A stretch of DNA of 64,000 nucleotides. Source: Lucinisca nassula. Taxonomy: Eukaryota; Mollusca; Bivalvia; Lucinida; Lucinidae. Positions 12,165-22,049 of this stretch are shown here, one piece after another. Below the pieces are notes generated by a model. The model was not told the DNA's origin and searched no databases. It saw only the letters and a list, made by a program, of their open reading frames with translations. Within the stretch, counting starts at the first letter, position 1. The number at the start of each line of letters is the position of its first letter. The position numbers and the translations under genes were made by a program. The DNA lies in the NCBI GenBank assembly GCA_963580285.1, contig OY757010.1:150026675-150090674 (forward strand). The letters are read 5' to 3'.

Positions 12165-12380
12165 GATTGATTGTTTTTTAGTTTAACGAACAAACCCGAA
12201 TGGGTCATTTTATGTCGTCTCCCGAGAAAGGGAGAAAAAGAGATAGAAGAGACAGAAGAGGAGATGAAAGTGGAGAATAGAGGAGAAGAGGAACATAAAT
12301 GGAGGTGTAGAAACTGAAGAAATAACAGCATTTATCCCCTGCCCTAACCTGCTGCAAGGACAGGCATTGCCAGTATCAGC
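12165..12380 (-). mobile_element. CT-rich SINE
   Basis: The + text starts TTGATTGATTGTTTTTTAGT and runs through GAGATAGAAGAGACAGAAGA to the CAAGGACAGGCATTGCC end, the reverse of the 26818 copy. Confidence 0.72.
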
Positions 12381-12383
12381 TCA

Positions 12384-12652
12384 TAACGAAAACACGCCTC
12401 TATAGTTTTGACCCCTTGAATCCCAATTTTATACTGTAAAACTGGGGTTTTCAGGGGTGAACCTTATTTTTCTTATTTCTGCTCTAAAATATATGTTGTG
12501 GGTACGCGTTAGAACCGCCTCGATGAGGCGGTTCTAACGTGTACCCACAATCTATATTTTGAGCAGAAATAAGAAAAATATCAAACTTTTTCATCTGAAA
12601 TGTTTCATTTTTCGGCAATAAAATTTGCAATGTATTTGAATAGGCTTGCGGA
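12384..12652 (-). mobile_element. Palindrome-core MITE, CGAAAACACGCC ends
   Basis: The left end TAACGAAAACACGCC matches AATAGGCTTGCGG at the right end only imperfectly. The centre is GGTACGCGTTAGAACCGCCT and its complement, flanked by TTTCTTATTTCTGCTC and GAGCAGAAATAAGAAA. Confidence 0.82.
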
Positions 12653-12889
12653 GGACATTTTTTTTCAAATGTAATTAACCCTTGTGACGTCAAGAAAATG
12701 TCATCTGCAGTTTATGTCGTCTGCGCATCTTTTTGCAATTTTTTGCATGTCAGGCAAACGGTGTAATCCATGATCAGATCGTTCCTAGCTTGGAGCAGTT
12801 TGATCTGGTTTCACACTTTGCAATAATGACGTTCAAAGAAACCAGCAGACAACAAAGCAGAAGTCGTTTTACGGGGCTGGTATCTTATT

Positions 12890-13115
12890 GGTAATTGATT
12901 GTATTGGTGTTTAACGACACATCAACTCTTGTGGTCATTTTGTGTCGTCTGCCAGAGCAAAGAGAAGAGACAGTAGAGGAGATGAAAGTGAGAGACAGTT
13001 GAGAAAGAGGACAGTAAACGGAAGTGTAGAAACAGAAGAATCGATGACATTCCACCTCTACCCTTACCTGCTGCAAGGACAGCAGGTCTTGCCGAACTTT
13101 AAGCCAATATCAGTT
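12890..13115 (-). mobile_element. CT-rich SINE
   Basis: TTGGTGTTTAACGACACATC, GAGATGAAAGTGAGAGACAG and CTGCTGCAAGGACAGCAGGT on the + text. Confidence 0.74.
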
Positions 13116-13172
13116 GAACGCCCCAGTGACGAAAAATTCACGACACCTTTGACTCGCCTTGACCCATATATG

Positions 13173-13409
13173 AGCCCCGACAAGCGAATTAGTGTCTTCG
13201 AGCATTCCGTCATGACAAATTTTAACTGCGCATGCCCAGCCATTCAGAGGGGGGCCAGGGATATGGCTTTCTGTCTGAAGGTTCCTCTTGAGTCACTGCT
13301 TGTATGAGCGAGCAGCGAAGGTTCTGGCGAGACTGCGCGGATGCGCAGGCTCGCTTGAACCTTCGCTGCTCGCATAGGCGATAAGTACCAAAATCGCTTG
13401 ACGGGGCCC
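13173..13409 (+). mobile_element. GCCCCGTCAAGCG MITE with AGCAGCGAAGGTTC hairpin
   Basis: Ends AGCCCCGACAAGCGAATT and AAATCGCTTGACGGGGCC. The hairpin GCGAGCAGCGAAGGTTCTGG and its complement surround GACTGCGCGGATGCGCAGG. Confidence 0.87.
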
Positions 13410-13523
13410 AATTATGACAATGGAAACTTCTACATTATGAGTTTGGAGTGGTCCATTTCCAATAATTTGGGTGTCGGGTTTGTTTTGTTTGTGGTACGTT
13501 GTATAAAAATGCACGTACTTTTA

Positions 13524-13594
13524 GTAAACAGTAAAGACTCAGATCAGATGCCGCGTTCTGCGGCGTCTGATCTGAGTCTGTACTGTTTGCCAAT
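13524..13594 (+). repeat. GACCC-type foldback hairpin
   Basis: AGACTCAGATCAGATGCCGC and GCGGCGTCTGATCTGAGTCT pair almost completely. Confidence 0.87.
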
Positions 13595-13683
13595 GTCCCA
13601 AATACGGACCGCTAGACATACGAGTATGTAGGTTAAGAATTATACTGCCCAGCTTATTAAATACACGATAACTATCCAAGAGG

Positions 13684-13908
13684 TCGGCCCCCGCCCATCG
13701 GGGCTTGAAGAAATAGATGGGCTGCATGATGCTTCCACGCAGAGCTGAAACCGAACACACACCCAGGCAAAGCGGTGAGAGTCGCACCGTTCATGCTTAT
13801 AAACCCTATTCGTTTCATTGGGCGACAGGGCTTGTAATGTCATTTCATCTCAATGTCGGGTAAAAGTCCCACAAAATTGGAAGCAACGTCTCGAAAATAG
13901 CCTATACA
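13684..13908 (+). mobile_element. Headless SINE with internal deletion and lost tail
   Basis: 5' end GGCCCCCGCCCATCGGGGCT is intact. About 35 bases are missing after GAAACCGAACACACA, and the copy stops near GCCTATACAGG. Confidence 0.82.
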
Positions 13909-14208
13909 GGTGTACGGAAATCAAATATTTATTTCACAAGAAACGTTACTATCAAGTCTGTCAAAAACTCCTTTACCGTTCATTCACGTGTAAACCGAAA
14001 TGTTTAAACCAGTGTGAAATCTTTTCAACTATCGTTTTATGATAAATTAATTTTTCATAAATGTTTCAAACACACCAAGAATAGCAGCATCCTGTGGTGA
14101 AAAGCATTTTGTGGGTTAAACACTCACCCGTGACCCTCGAAGTGGCAAGGATCCTGTCCCAAGGAAAACGACAGTAAAGCTGAAAGCCAGGTATGCTATA
14201 AATTTGAA

Positions 14209-15358
14209 GAAAGATTTTTAGAAGGTGATGACCTTTCAGGTCTCACCTTCTTATGGCAACACTCAGAGAAATTCCCTTGATACCGCATCACTCCTTTTTC
14301 AAGAAAAATAGGTCCTTATAAATCAGTGAAGAGATGCGCTTGTATCATTTGATATGTGAAAATAATATGCAGATTGAAATAAAAACTGTGGATGCAAAAT
14401 ACACAAATAATGAACTTCAGAGTTAAATGTCATAAAATTGATCTAGATTTGAAATTGGTCTCGTTTCGCAGCTGACCTGGCCTAGTTATTAAGAGCGAGT
14501 TCGGTTGACTTTCTAGAGTTAACTATAGTTACACCAAAACACGGGGGTTATGGCTCGTGCCGCACTACTAGAGTTAACTTGAGTTCAATCAAGCTTGCTT
14601 TGGGATTTGGGAGTTCTGTCTAGCAAGAACTAAAACACGACGGCAGGGGGATAATCGTAGGTTAATTAAATGAATATAAACTTATTAGAAGGTGATGGCC
14701 TTTCAGGTCTCACCTTCTTATGTCAATCGACACTGGAGCCCCCCTCGATGACGAATAACTCCTATGCTTCAAGAAAAATAAGTCTCCATATATTTATCAA
14801 TAGACGCGCATGTATCATTTGATAAGTGAAAATGATGCTGATTGTCAAACTGAGGAAGCCAATTACACAAACAACTAACTTCAGAGTAAAATGCCATAAA
14901 ATTAACCATATGGTTCAAATTGGTCCCGATTCGCAGCTTTGTCATGACCTAGTTTGCTTTGAGCGAGTTCAGTTTACCAACTAAAGTTAACTCAAGAAAA
15001 GTAGGGGAGACAGTAGGCTTACTCTTGTACAAAATTGTATAATGACTGTACCACCCCACGCCCCACTTTTCGATCCCACAATTAGAATCGACAGGAAGCA
15101 TCAAATTTCATTTGATGCGTCCACCAGTAACGATTCAGATTCAGAACTCTACTGTCATCGTTTGCCCTCGAGTAAATCGAAAGTATAAAAATGTTTTCAA
15201 GTTGGACGTGATTTTTCCAACACGTGGCCAAAATTTCAAAAAGTTGGAAATAATCGATTTTCGGATTGCATTCAACTTACAATTTTCCACCTTCCCATGG
15301 CGCGTTTTGGAGCAAGTCAACTCTTGTTAACTCTAGTACGTCAACTAAACTCGCTCAA
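14209..15358 (+). mobile_element. TIR element GAGCGAGTT...GTTAAC with internal tandem copy
   Basis: AGAGCGAGTTCGGTTGACTT (14497) and its inverse GTCAACTAAACTCGCTC (about 15338) act as terminal repeats. A second inner GAGCGAGTTCAGTTTACC starts near 14962. Each is preceded by a ~285-base segment starting AGAAGGTGATG (14209 and 14688), so the segment plus end was duplicated in tandem. Confidence 0.6.
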
Positions 15359-15451
15359 AATCTAGATCGCGTATTAATAATTCAATGAATGAGTTGACAG
15401 TATGAATGGAATACTACGACTTGCTATACTACAGATAGAGCGAAATTTTGT

Positions 15452-15756
15452 TTGTTTGTTTGTTTGATTTGAGGTTTAACGTCCCCGTCAACACTGTAAA
15501 GGTCATTTTGGACACGTTGCTTCCAATTTTGTGGGACTTTTACCCGTCATTGAGATGATATGACCTCTCAAGCCCTCTCGCCCAATGGAACCAATAGGGT
15601 TTATTAGCATGGAGGGTCTGCCTCGCACCGCGGTTCCTGGACAGGCTTAGATCCCCTCAGCGGTTTACCAGTACTAGTGTGCGGGCCGGATTCAGCTCTG
15701 CGTGGCAGCATCATGCAGTCCATATATTTCTTCAAGCCTCCATGGGCGGGGCGGAT
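15452..15756 (-). mobile_element. Headless SINE, full copy
   Basis: Four TTTG units, then the complete body to CCTCCATGGGCGGGG on the + text. Confidence 0.88.
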
Positions 15757-15785
15757 AAAGCGAAGTTACCTTCACTGTTGCATGT

Positions 15786-16076
15786 GTTTGATTTGAGGTT
15801 TAACGTCCCCATCAACACTGTAAAGGTCATTTTGGAGACGTTGCTTCCAATTGTGTGGGATTTTTACCCGACATTGAGATGAAATGACCAGGTCTTTCGC
15901 CCAATGAAAGCAATAGGGTTTATAAGCATGGACGGTCAGACTCGTGCATGCCGCTTTGCCTTGGCAGGCTTAGATCCTCTAAGCGGTTTTCAAGTACTCG
16001 TGTGCGGGTCGGATTCAGCTCTGTGTGGAAGCATCATGCAGCCCATATATTTCTCCAAGCCCCGATGGGAGGGGGG
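15786..16076 (-). mobile_element. Headless SINE, full copy
   Basis: Second copy in the same orientation, 30 bases from the previous one. It lacks ATCTCAAGCC after GAAATGACC. Confidence 0.86.
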
Positions 16077-16294
16077 GTGCGATTCACTGTTGCATGGATA
16101 TATTTGTAAACCATCGGGATAATATAACTTTATAACTTGAACTCCTTTATCTTAACGTTTAAAGTACGGGATAATACACATTTATTCCGGGCGGTGGGTG
16201 CTTGTTTTTTTTCTTTTGTTTTTTTTTTTTTTTTTAGCCGAGGTCAGAAAATATCAGATTCTGTATCTGAATATTTCCCTTTTTTACTGAGGTG

Positions 16295-16345
16295 TATTTG
16301 ATTTGTTTGATTTGACGTTTAACGTCCCCGTCAAGACTGTGAAAC
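16295..16345 (-). mobile_element. Headless SINE tail fragment
   Basis: GATTTGTTTGATTTGACGTT to CAAGACTGTGAA. It abuts the opposite-strand copy at 16346, giving a small foldback. Confidence 0.7.
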
Positions 16346-16650
16346 GGCTCCGCCCACCGGGCCTTGAGGAAACAGATTGGGCTGCATGATGCTTCCACGC
16401 AGAGCTGAAATCGACCGAACACGAGTACTGGTAGACACCTTAAAGGTTCAGAATCTAAGCCTGTCCAGGAAAAGTGGTGCGTGTTGGACCACCCATGCAT
16501 ATAAGCTCTATTGGTTGCATTGTGTGGCAGAGGCTGAGTTGCTATTTCATCTCAATGTCGGGTAAAAGTCCGACAAAATTGGAAGCGATGTCTCCAAAAT
16601 GACCTATAAAGTGTTGACGGGGCGTTAAACCTCAAATCAAACAAACAAAA
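16346..16650 (+). mobile_element. Headless SINE, full copy
   Basis: CGGCTCCGCCCACCGGGCCT start, GGGGCGTTAAACCTCAAATC tail with CAAACAAACAAAA. Confidence 0.86.
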
Positions 16651-16754
16651 CTGTATAGACGTGCTTCGAATTTCGTTGGACACTTACCTTACATTGTGAT
16701 GAAATGGCATTTAAAGCCTTGCCACACTATGAGCGAGTCAATGGACTTTCCGAC

Positions 16755-17820
16755 TTCAAATTATAGCCCTGGGGCCAAAAATGCCCCCGCCCCGGGCCCT
16801 TTGGTTTTATACTGACTTATACAGGGAAACCCTTTGAAAATATTCTTGTCAGAAACCAGGAGGCTGAGGTGTTCGATATTCGATATGAAGCTGCGTCTAG
16901 TGGACCTCTATCAAGATTGTTAGAATTATAGCCCTCTGACCAAAAATGCCCCCCGCCCTGTAGCCCACTGGTTTTATATAGACATCTCGCGGGAAAATCT
17001 TCATAATCTTCTTGTCTGAAACTATAAACCTCAGATCTCAGATATTTGATATTTGGTATGTAACTTCGTCTTGTGAACCTATATCAAGATTTTCAAATTA
17101 TAGTCCTTGCGCCAAAATCCCCCCCCCCCCCCCCCCCCCCCCGGGTGCCCTTTGCTCTGACATTGGGATATATAAGGAAAATCTTAAAACTTCTCTGTAA
17201 GCGCAAGGCCCAGGTATTTGATATTTGTGAAGATTTATCTAGCAGACCTCCACCAAGATTGTTCAAATTATAGCCCTTGGGGCAAAAATGACCCTGCCCT
17301 GGGGCCCACTGGTTTTATGTCGACTTATATACGGAAAACCTTTAAAAAGCTTCTTATCTGAAACTAGAAAGCCCAGGTCTTTGATATTTGGTATAATGCT
17401 TCATCTGGTTGTCCTCTACTATGCTGTGTAAATTATAGCCCTTGGACCAAAGGTTGCCCCGCCTCAGGCCCCACCGGTTTTACATAGCCATATATGGAAA
17501 ACCTTTAAAATGTTCTTCTAAAAAACCCAAGGCCCAGGTCTTTGATATTTTGCTAGAAGTTTCATGCGGATGACCTCTACCAAGATTATTCAAATCAAAG
17601 CCCCGGAGTCAAAAATGGCCCCGCCCCAGGGCCCACTGGTTTCACAGACTTACGTACTGAAAACCTTTAAATACCTTCTCGTCTGAAACCAGAAGGTCCA
17701 AATCTTTGATATTTGGAATGAAACTTCCTCTAGTTGCCCTCTACCAAGACTGTCCAAACTATAATCCCAGCGGGTCAAAACTGGACCTGCCCGGAACCCA
17801 CTGGTTTTATATAGGGTTAA
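16755..17820 (+). repeat. 165-bp tandem array, seven copies
   Basis: Units at 16761, 16926, 17098, 17268, 17433, 17599 and 17760 share TTCAAATTATAGCCCT, CCCACTGGTTTTAT and CTTCTTATCTGAAACTAGAA. A 24-base poly-C run sits in one unit (17119). Confidence 0.87.
17119..17142 (+). repeat. Poly-C tract
   Basis: About 24 C. Similar tracts at 9823, 18116, 39597, 48496, 50522 and a poly-G at 44605 are likely sequencing-length-variable. Confidence 0.9.
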
Positions 17821-17824
17821 GACT

Positions 17825-18165
17825 GAGCCGATTAATCTCCTTCTGCTGCACTAAGACCTGACCCTCAATGTCCACAAGGTGCCTAGACAGTGACATACAA
17901 GTCAGCTCTGTATTGTCAAAGGGAACCACTGACACATAACCATCCTGCCTTTGTCACCATGTGACAGTATTAGTAAAACTAATTAATTTCCCTCTGTTGC
18001 ACTAGGACCTGACTCTCGATGCCCACAATGTCCACAATATGTCCAGATAGTGACATATAAGTTAGCTCTGTATTGTCAAAGGGAACCAATGACTGTCATT
18101 TTACGACAATTCTTGCCCCCCCCCCCCCCCCCCCCCCCCCCCGCCAATTGTCACAGCGAGGCATT
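17825..18165 (+). repeat. Two units of the TGACATACAAGTCAGCTCTG array
   Basis: ACTAGGACCTGACTCTCGAT and GCTCTGTATTGTCAAAGGGA twice, the second followed by a long poly-C run at 18116. Confidence 0.8.
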
Positions 18166-18179
18166 GTAAGTTAGACCAT

Positions 18180-18420
18180 TACGGTAACTCACTAGTGTGA
18201 CAGAGCATTTTTACATCTCCAAAACGGTTAGTTTTCTGATGAAAAACCTTGATGTTTTTTATACTAATGTTCAAAATATAGGTTGAGGGTACTCGTTAGA
18301 ACCGCCTCAGTAAGGCGTTTCTAACGAGTACCCACAACCTATGTCTTGGAGCAGAAATAAGAAAAACAATGTATACCCTCGTAAACCCCAGTTTTCTCCA
18401 TACAAAGAGGGGGGGGGGTC
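18180..18420 (+). mobile_element. Palindrome-core MITE, variant ends
   Basis: Core ACTCGTTAGAACCGCCTCAG with right arm TTTCTAACGAGTACCC, flanked by GAGCAGAAATAAGAAAAACA and AACCCCAGTTTTCTCC. Confidence 0.75.
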
Positions 18421-18689
18421 TTTTTACGGACTTGTTCACATGATGCTGAGCAAATTCATCTCCATTCACTAGGACATGACCCTCAATGTCCGGAAAATGT
18501 CCAGGTAGTAACATATAAGTCAGCTCTTTGGAAGGGAACTTTGAAAAGACTTCATCCTCATGCAGAAAGAAAATAATTTTGGAAGGATTTTTCCATGGGT
18601 GACCCTCTGACAAAGTTGCTCATAATAGTTTCGCTCCACTGAACATAAAAGCCACCAAACGAAACAATAAGACTTCTAATTACGATAAC

Positions 18690-18970
18690 ACACCCAAGCG
18701 AAATAGTGCATTTTTAACATCCCCAAAATGGCTACTTTTCTGATGAAAATCCGTGATATTTTTCTTAACAATGATCAAAACATAGGTTGTGGGTTTTTAG
18801 TAGAGCCGCCTTAATGAGGCGGTTCTAACGAGTACCCACAACCTATGTCTTTGAGCAGAATTATGAAAAATAATGTATAAACCCCCATCCCCTTACCCCA
18901 GTTTGCTCTATATGAAGTGGGGTTTAGAGGGTTCTTCATTTCACGGACTTGTTCACGTGATGTAGTACTA
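18690..18970 (+). mobile_element. Palindrome-core MITE, variant ends
   Basis: Same layout as 18180: GTTTTTAGTAGAGCCGCCTT and GAGGCGGTTCTAACGAGTAC. The end ACGGACTTGTTCACGTGATG matches 40850-40870. Confidence 0.78.
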
Positions 18971-19081
18971 AATAGGTAGACTGATTTTGAAATGATTTCA
19001 CAGGAATGTTCCTTTGGTCACTCTCAACCAAAATGGCTCAAAACCATCCACTCCACCTTATATTACCTACCACTTTATCTG

Positions 19082-19281
19082 NNNNNNNNNNNNNNNNNNN
19101 NNNNNNNNNNNNNNNNNNNNNNNNNNNNNNNNNNNNNNNNNNNNNNNNNNNNNNNNNNNNNNNNNNNNNNNNNNNNNNNNNNNNNNNNNNNNNNNNNNNN
19201 NNNNNNNNNNNNNNNNNNNNNNNNNNNNNNNNNNNNNNNNNNNNNNNNNNNNNNNNNNNNNNNNNNNNNNNNNNNNNNNNN
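19082..19281. other. Assembly gap (200 N)
   Basis: Exactly 200 N, probably a placeholder. It falls between a palindrome-core MITE region and duplicated block A, where repeats would have hindered assembly. Confidence 0.99.
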
Positions 19282-19345
19282 TGGTACTGTTCAAAAGTGG
19301 TCTTAATGACCACTTTTGAACAGTCCTAAAGGTGGTCTTTATAAA
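19282..19345 (+). mobile_element. pogo/Tc1-type MITE, left part lost in the N gap
   Basis: Hairpin and right terminal repeat only (CTAAAGGTGGTCTTTATAAA). Confidence 0.75.
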
Positions 19346-19429
19346 GCAATTTTACTATATTTATTTGTTTATAAATACTTCCTGTGAGTAGACCTCTTTT
19401 TTCAGAAGGGCTTATTTTCCTGGTTCCGC

Positions 19430-19630
19430 TCGCATGAGTACTAGTAAACCGCTTAGAAGATCTTAGCCTGCCCATGTAAAGTTGTGCGAGTTAATGCATA
19501 TAAACCCTATTGGTTTCATTGGCCGGCAAGGATTGAGATGTCATTTCATCTCATTGGCGGGTAAAAGTTCCATGAAATTGGAAGCAACGTCTCCAAAATA
19601 ACCTAAATAGTGTTGACAGGTACGCCCTCA
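19430..19630 (+). mobile_element. Headless SINE, 5'-incomplete
   Basis: From TGAGTACTAGTAAACCGCTT to a degraded tail, inside duplicated block A and allelic to the copy at 23405. Confidence 0.72.
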
Positions 19631-19699
19631 AAACAAAACCATGATAGACATTGGTTATGATGCAAACATGGACACATGACAGTTGACAATGCGTAGGCA

Positions 19700-19778
19700 G
19701 ACGAGGTGGCCGAGTGGTTAAGGCGATGGACTGCCCCATTAGGGTTTCCCCGCGTGGGTTCGAATCCCATCCTCGTCG
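19700..19778 (+). pseudogene. tRNA-Ser pseudogene, anticodon arm damaged
   Basis: It is near-identical to the 23712 gene at both ends, including the D arm, variable arm, B-box and acceptor. The anticodon loop region reads GGACTGCCCCATTAGG instead of GGACTGCTAATCCATTGG, so three bases are missing and the anticodon stem cannot pair. It shares upstream and downstream flanks with the intact copy, so it arose by segmental duplication. Confidence 0.8.
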
Positions 19779-19814
19779 GTTATACTTTTTCTTCTTTATT
19801 TTATTTCATAGATA

Positions 19815-19975
19815 CTCCGTGGCGCCAATTGATATTCGCTGGAAAGGGCAGAGTGATGGATCGAGTTCATGTTTTTTCTTACTCCACTTTCCTTTACTGT
19901 TATCTCATCTAGTGTCTCTTCTAAATCTTATCTCCTTTCTCTTGGGGACTACATAGAATTGCCCACAAGGGTTGA
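19815..19975 (+). mobile_element. CT-rich SINE next to the tRNA-Ser pseudogene
   Basis: ACTCCGTGGCGCCAATTGAT to ACATAGAATTGCCCACAAGG then GTTGACGTTT. The same join is at 23825 in block B. Confidence 0.6.
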
Positions 19976-19979
19976 CGTT

Positions 19980-20277
19980 TGTTTTGTTTGATTTGAGGTA
20001 TAACGTCCCCGTCAACACTGAAAAGGTCATTTTGGAGACGTTGCTTCCAATTTTGTGGGACTTTTACCCGACATTGAGATGAAATGACATCTCAATCCCT
20101 GCAGCCCAATGAAATCAATAGGGTTTATAAGCATGGACGGGCCGACTCGCAGCAATTTTCCTGGCATAGGCGTAGACCTAAGCGGATTGCCAGTACTCAT
20201 GTGCGATCGGTATCAGCTCTGCGTGGAAGCATCGTGCAGCCCAATCTTTTTCTCCAAGCCCCGATGGGCGGGGGCGG
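19980..20277 (-). mobile_element. Headless SINE, full copy
   Basis: GTTTGATTTGAGGTATAACG to GATGGGCGGGGGCGG on the + text. Present in block A only. Confidence 0.86.
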
Positions 20278-20319
20278 AAAAAGGGTGGACGTATCCTTGT
20301 CATATTATTTATTTATTTA

Positions 20320-20525
20320 CAGTAAAATTCCGCTATTTAGACCACCTAAAATTAAGACTAAATCTGCCTACCAAAGCTTATTGAAAAGGTTTCTGTTATT
20401 CTTTCTTTGTGTTTTCTACACCAAATGCCTCCTTATAAGAGATCGCCTTTGGTACTGTTCAAAAGTGGCCTTAAAGACCACTTTTGAACAGTCCCAAAGG
20501 TGGTCATAATAAAGGAATTTTACTG
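20320..20525 (+). mobile_element. pogo/Tc1-type MITE, full copy
   Basis: Begins CAGTAAAATTCC and ends GGAATTTTACTG with a TA duplication on each side. Hairpin TTCAAAAGTGGCC / GACCACTTTTGAA. Confidence 0.9.
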
Positions 20526-21021
20526 TATTGATTTATTTATTGATTTGTAAATACTTCCTGTGAGTAGACCTCTTTTTTCAGAAGGACTTAGCTCCCTGGC
20601 TCCGAAGTTATAAAACTTTTTCATGCTCAACTCATTTGAGCATGAGATTTGAAATGCTCATAATTATTATTATGCAATCAAATGAGGTATCTGTCCGCTC
20701 AGACCAGTAGAGAATACCAACAATTGGTCGAATTTTAAAAATTTATGAGCAGGACAGATAAGTACAAATTTGGTCAAGGTGTCTATCTGTTTTTAGGTCA
20801 TCACTTCGTCAAACAACATAAAAAGAGGGCCAAAGTGGTCCTAGATCGCTCACCTGAACCTTATTGTACAAATGAAATGGCTGGTAATACACGGTGGAGT
20901 GAAGGGTTTGAGCATTTTCTTCTGCGAAATTATTTCAAAATAAGTCTAGCAGTTTACCCAACATTGAGACAAAATAACATCCCAAGTACTACCGCCCTAA
21001 AATGGCACACTGCCATGTGCT

Positions 21022-21160
21022 TGGAGATATAGATTGGGCTGCATAATGCTTCCGAGCAGAGCTGAAACCGAGCCCAGATGAGTACTGGTAAACCGCTTAA
21101 GTCTCAGATTGCCCAGGCAAAGTGGTGCGAGTCAGACCGTTCCTGCATATAAACTATATT
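21022..21160 (+). mobile_element. Headless SINE 5' half
   Basis: AGATTGGGCTGCATAATGCT to CATATAAACTATATTGGTTT. It is cut by the opposite-strand copy at 21164. Confidence 0.72.
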
Positions 21161-21163
21161 GGT

Positions 21164-21465
21164 TTATTTGTTTGATTTGAGGTTTAACGTTCCCGCCAAT
21201 ACTGTAGAGGTTATTTTGGAGACGTTGCTTCCAATTTTGTGGGACTTTTACCCGACATTGAGGTGAAATGACATCTCAAGCCCTGTCGCCCAATGAAACA
21301 AATAAGGTTTATAAGCATGGACGGTCCAACTCGCACCGCTTTGCCTGGGCAGGCCTAGATCCTCTAACCGGTTAGTTTACCAGTACTCGTGTGCGGTCGG
21401 TTTCAGCTCTGCTTGGAAGCATCGTGCAGCCCATCTTATTCTTCAAGCCCCGATTGGCGGGGCCC
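21164..21465 (-). mobile_element. Headless SINE, full copy
   Basis: TTTGTTTGATTTGAGG to CCCCGATTGGCGGGGCC on the + text. It appears to have inserted into an older copy whose halves lie at 21022 and 21466. Confidence 0.85.
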
Positions 21466-21605
21466 GATTGGTTTGTTTGGACGGTAGGGTTTGAGATGCC
21501 ATTCATCTCGATGTCGGCGAAAGTCCCACAAAGGTGGAAGCTACGACTCCAGACTGACTTAAATAGTGTTGGCGGGGACGTAAAACCTCAATTCAAACAA
21601 AAACG
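21466..21605 (+). mobile_element. Headless SINE 3' half
   Basis: GATTGGTTTGTTTGGACGGT to GGGGACGTAAAACCTCAATT. It continues the 21022 copy after the insertion. Confidence 0.72.
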
Positions 21606-21777
21606 TACCGCCCAAAGAAATCGCTAAGGTTTAAGGAGCTGTCGCATTCACACCACTTTTCCTTGGCAAGTTTTCTAAGCGGTTTACTAGTACTCAAGTT
21701 CGATGGGTTTCAACTCTGCACGGAAGCACCATGCAACTCAATCTATTTCTCCAAGCCACGTTTGGCGGGGGCAAACC
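21606..21777 (-). mobile_element. Headless SINE 5' half, diverged
   Basis: CCGCCCAAAGAAATCGC to TTGGCGGGGGCAA on the + text. Confidence 0.68.
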
Positions 21778-22049
21778 CATACTTTGAGATGCAAAGAAAA
21801 AGGGTCTCTGAAAACATCGTTTGTTTATGTAGTCTCCTTGCAAAGCTTTCAAACATTTTTTGCATGCAGGCAAATAGTGAGGGGCCTGATCTTGGTCCAC
21901 ACTGTTTGCAACAATGACTTTTAGAGTGACCAGCCGACAACGAAGTTAAATCATATATGCAGGTACGCAATGTGTTCGGGTAGCAGGCCAAAATTCAAGG
22001 TAGAATCGAATTTTATCAAAAGCATCCAAATACAAACAGGAAAGATATA

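Larger units (their letters stand above)
19282..21160 (+). repeat. Direct segmental duplicate A of the tRNA-Ser block
   Basis: It holds, in order, a SINE remnant, the tRNA-Ser pseudogene, a CT-rich SINE part, a headless SINE, a pogo-type MITE, the CTTCCTGTGAGTAGACC segment, a GAGCATGA hairpin, and an AGAGGGCC...TGGTCCTAGATCG segment. The same order recurs in the blocks at 23395 and 24740. The N gap lies immediately upstream. Confidence 0.7.

Noticed and set aside
12942..13307. 121-codon frame starting MSSARAKRR
   Set aside because: It crosses from an antisense CT-rich SINE into a hairpin MITE; no domain.
18992..19329. Open frames spanning 19038-19329
   Set aside because: They consist mostly of the N gap.
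20084..20509. 141-codon + strand frame
   Set aside because: Chimera of a SINE and a pogo-type MITE; no protein-like composition.
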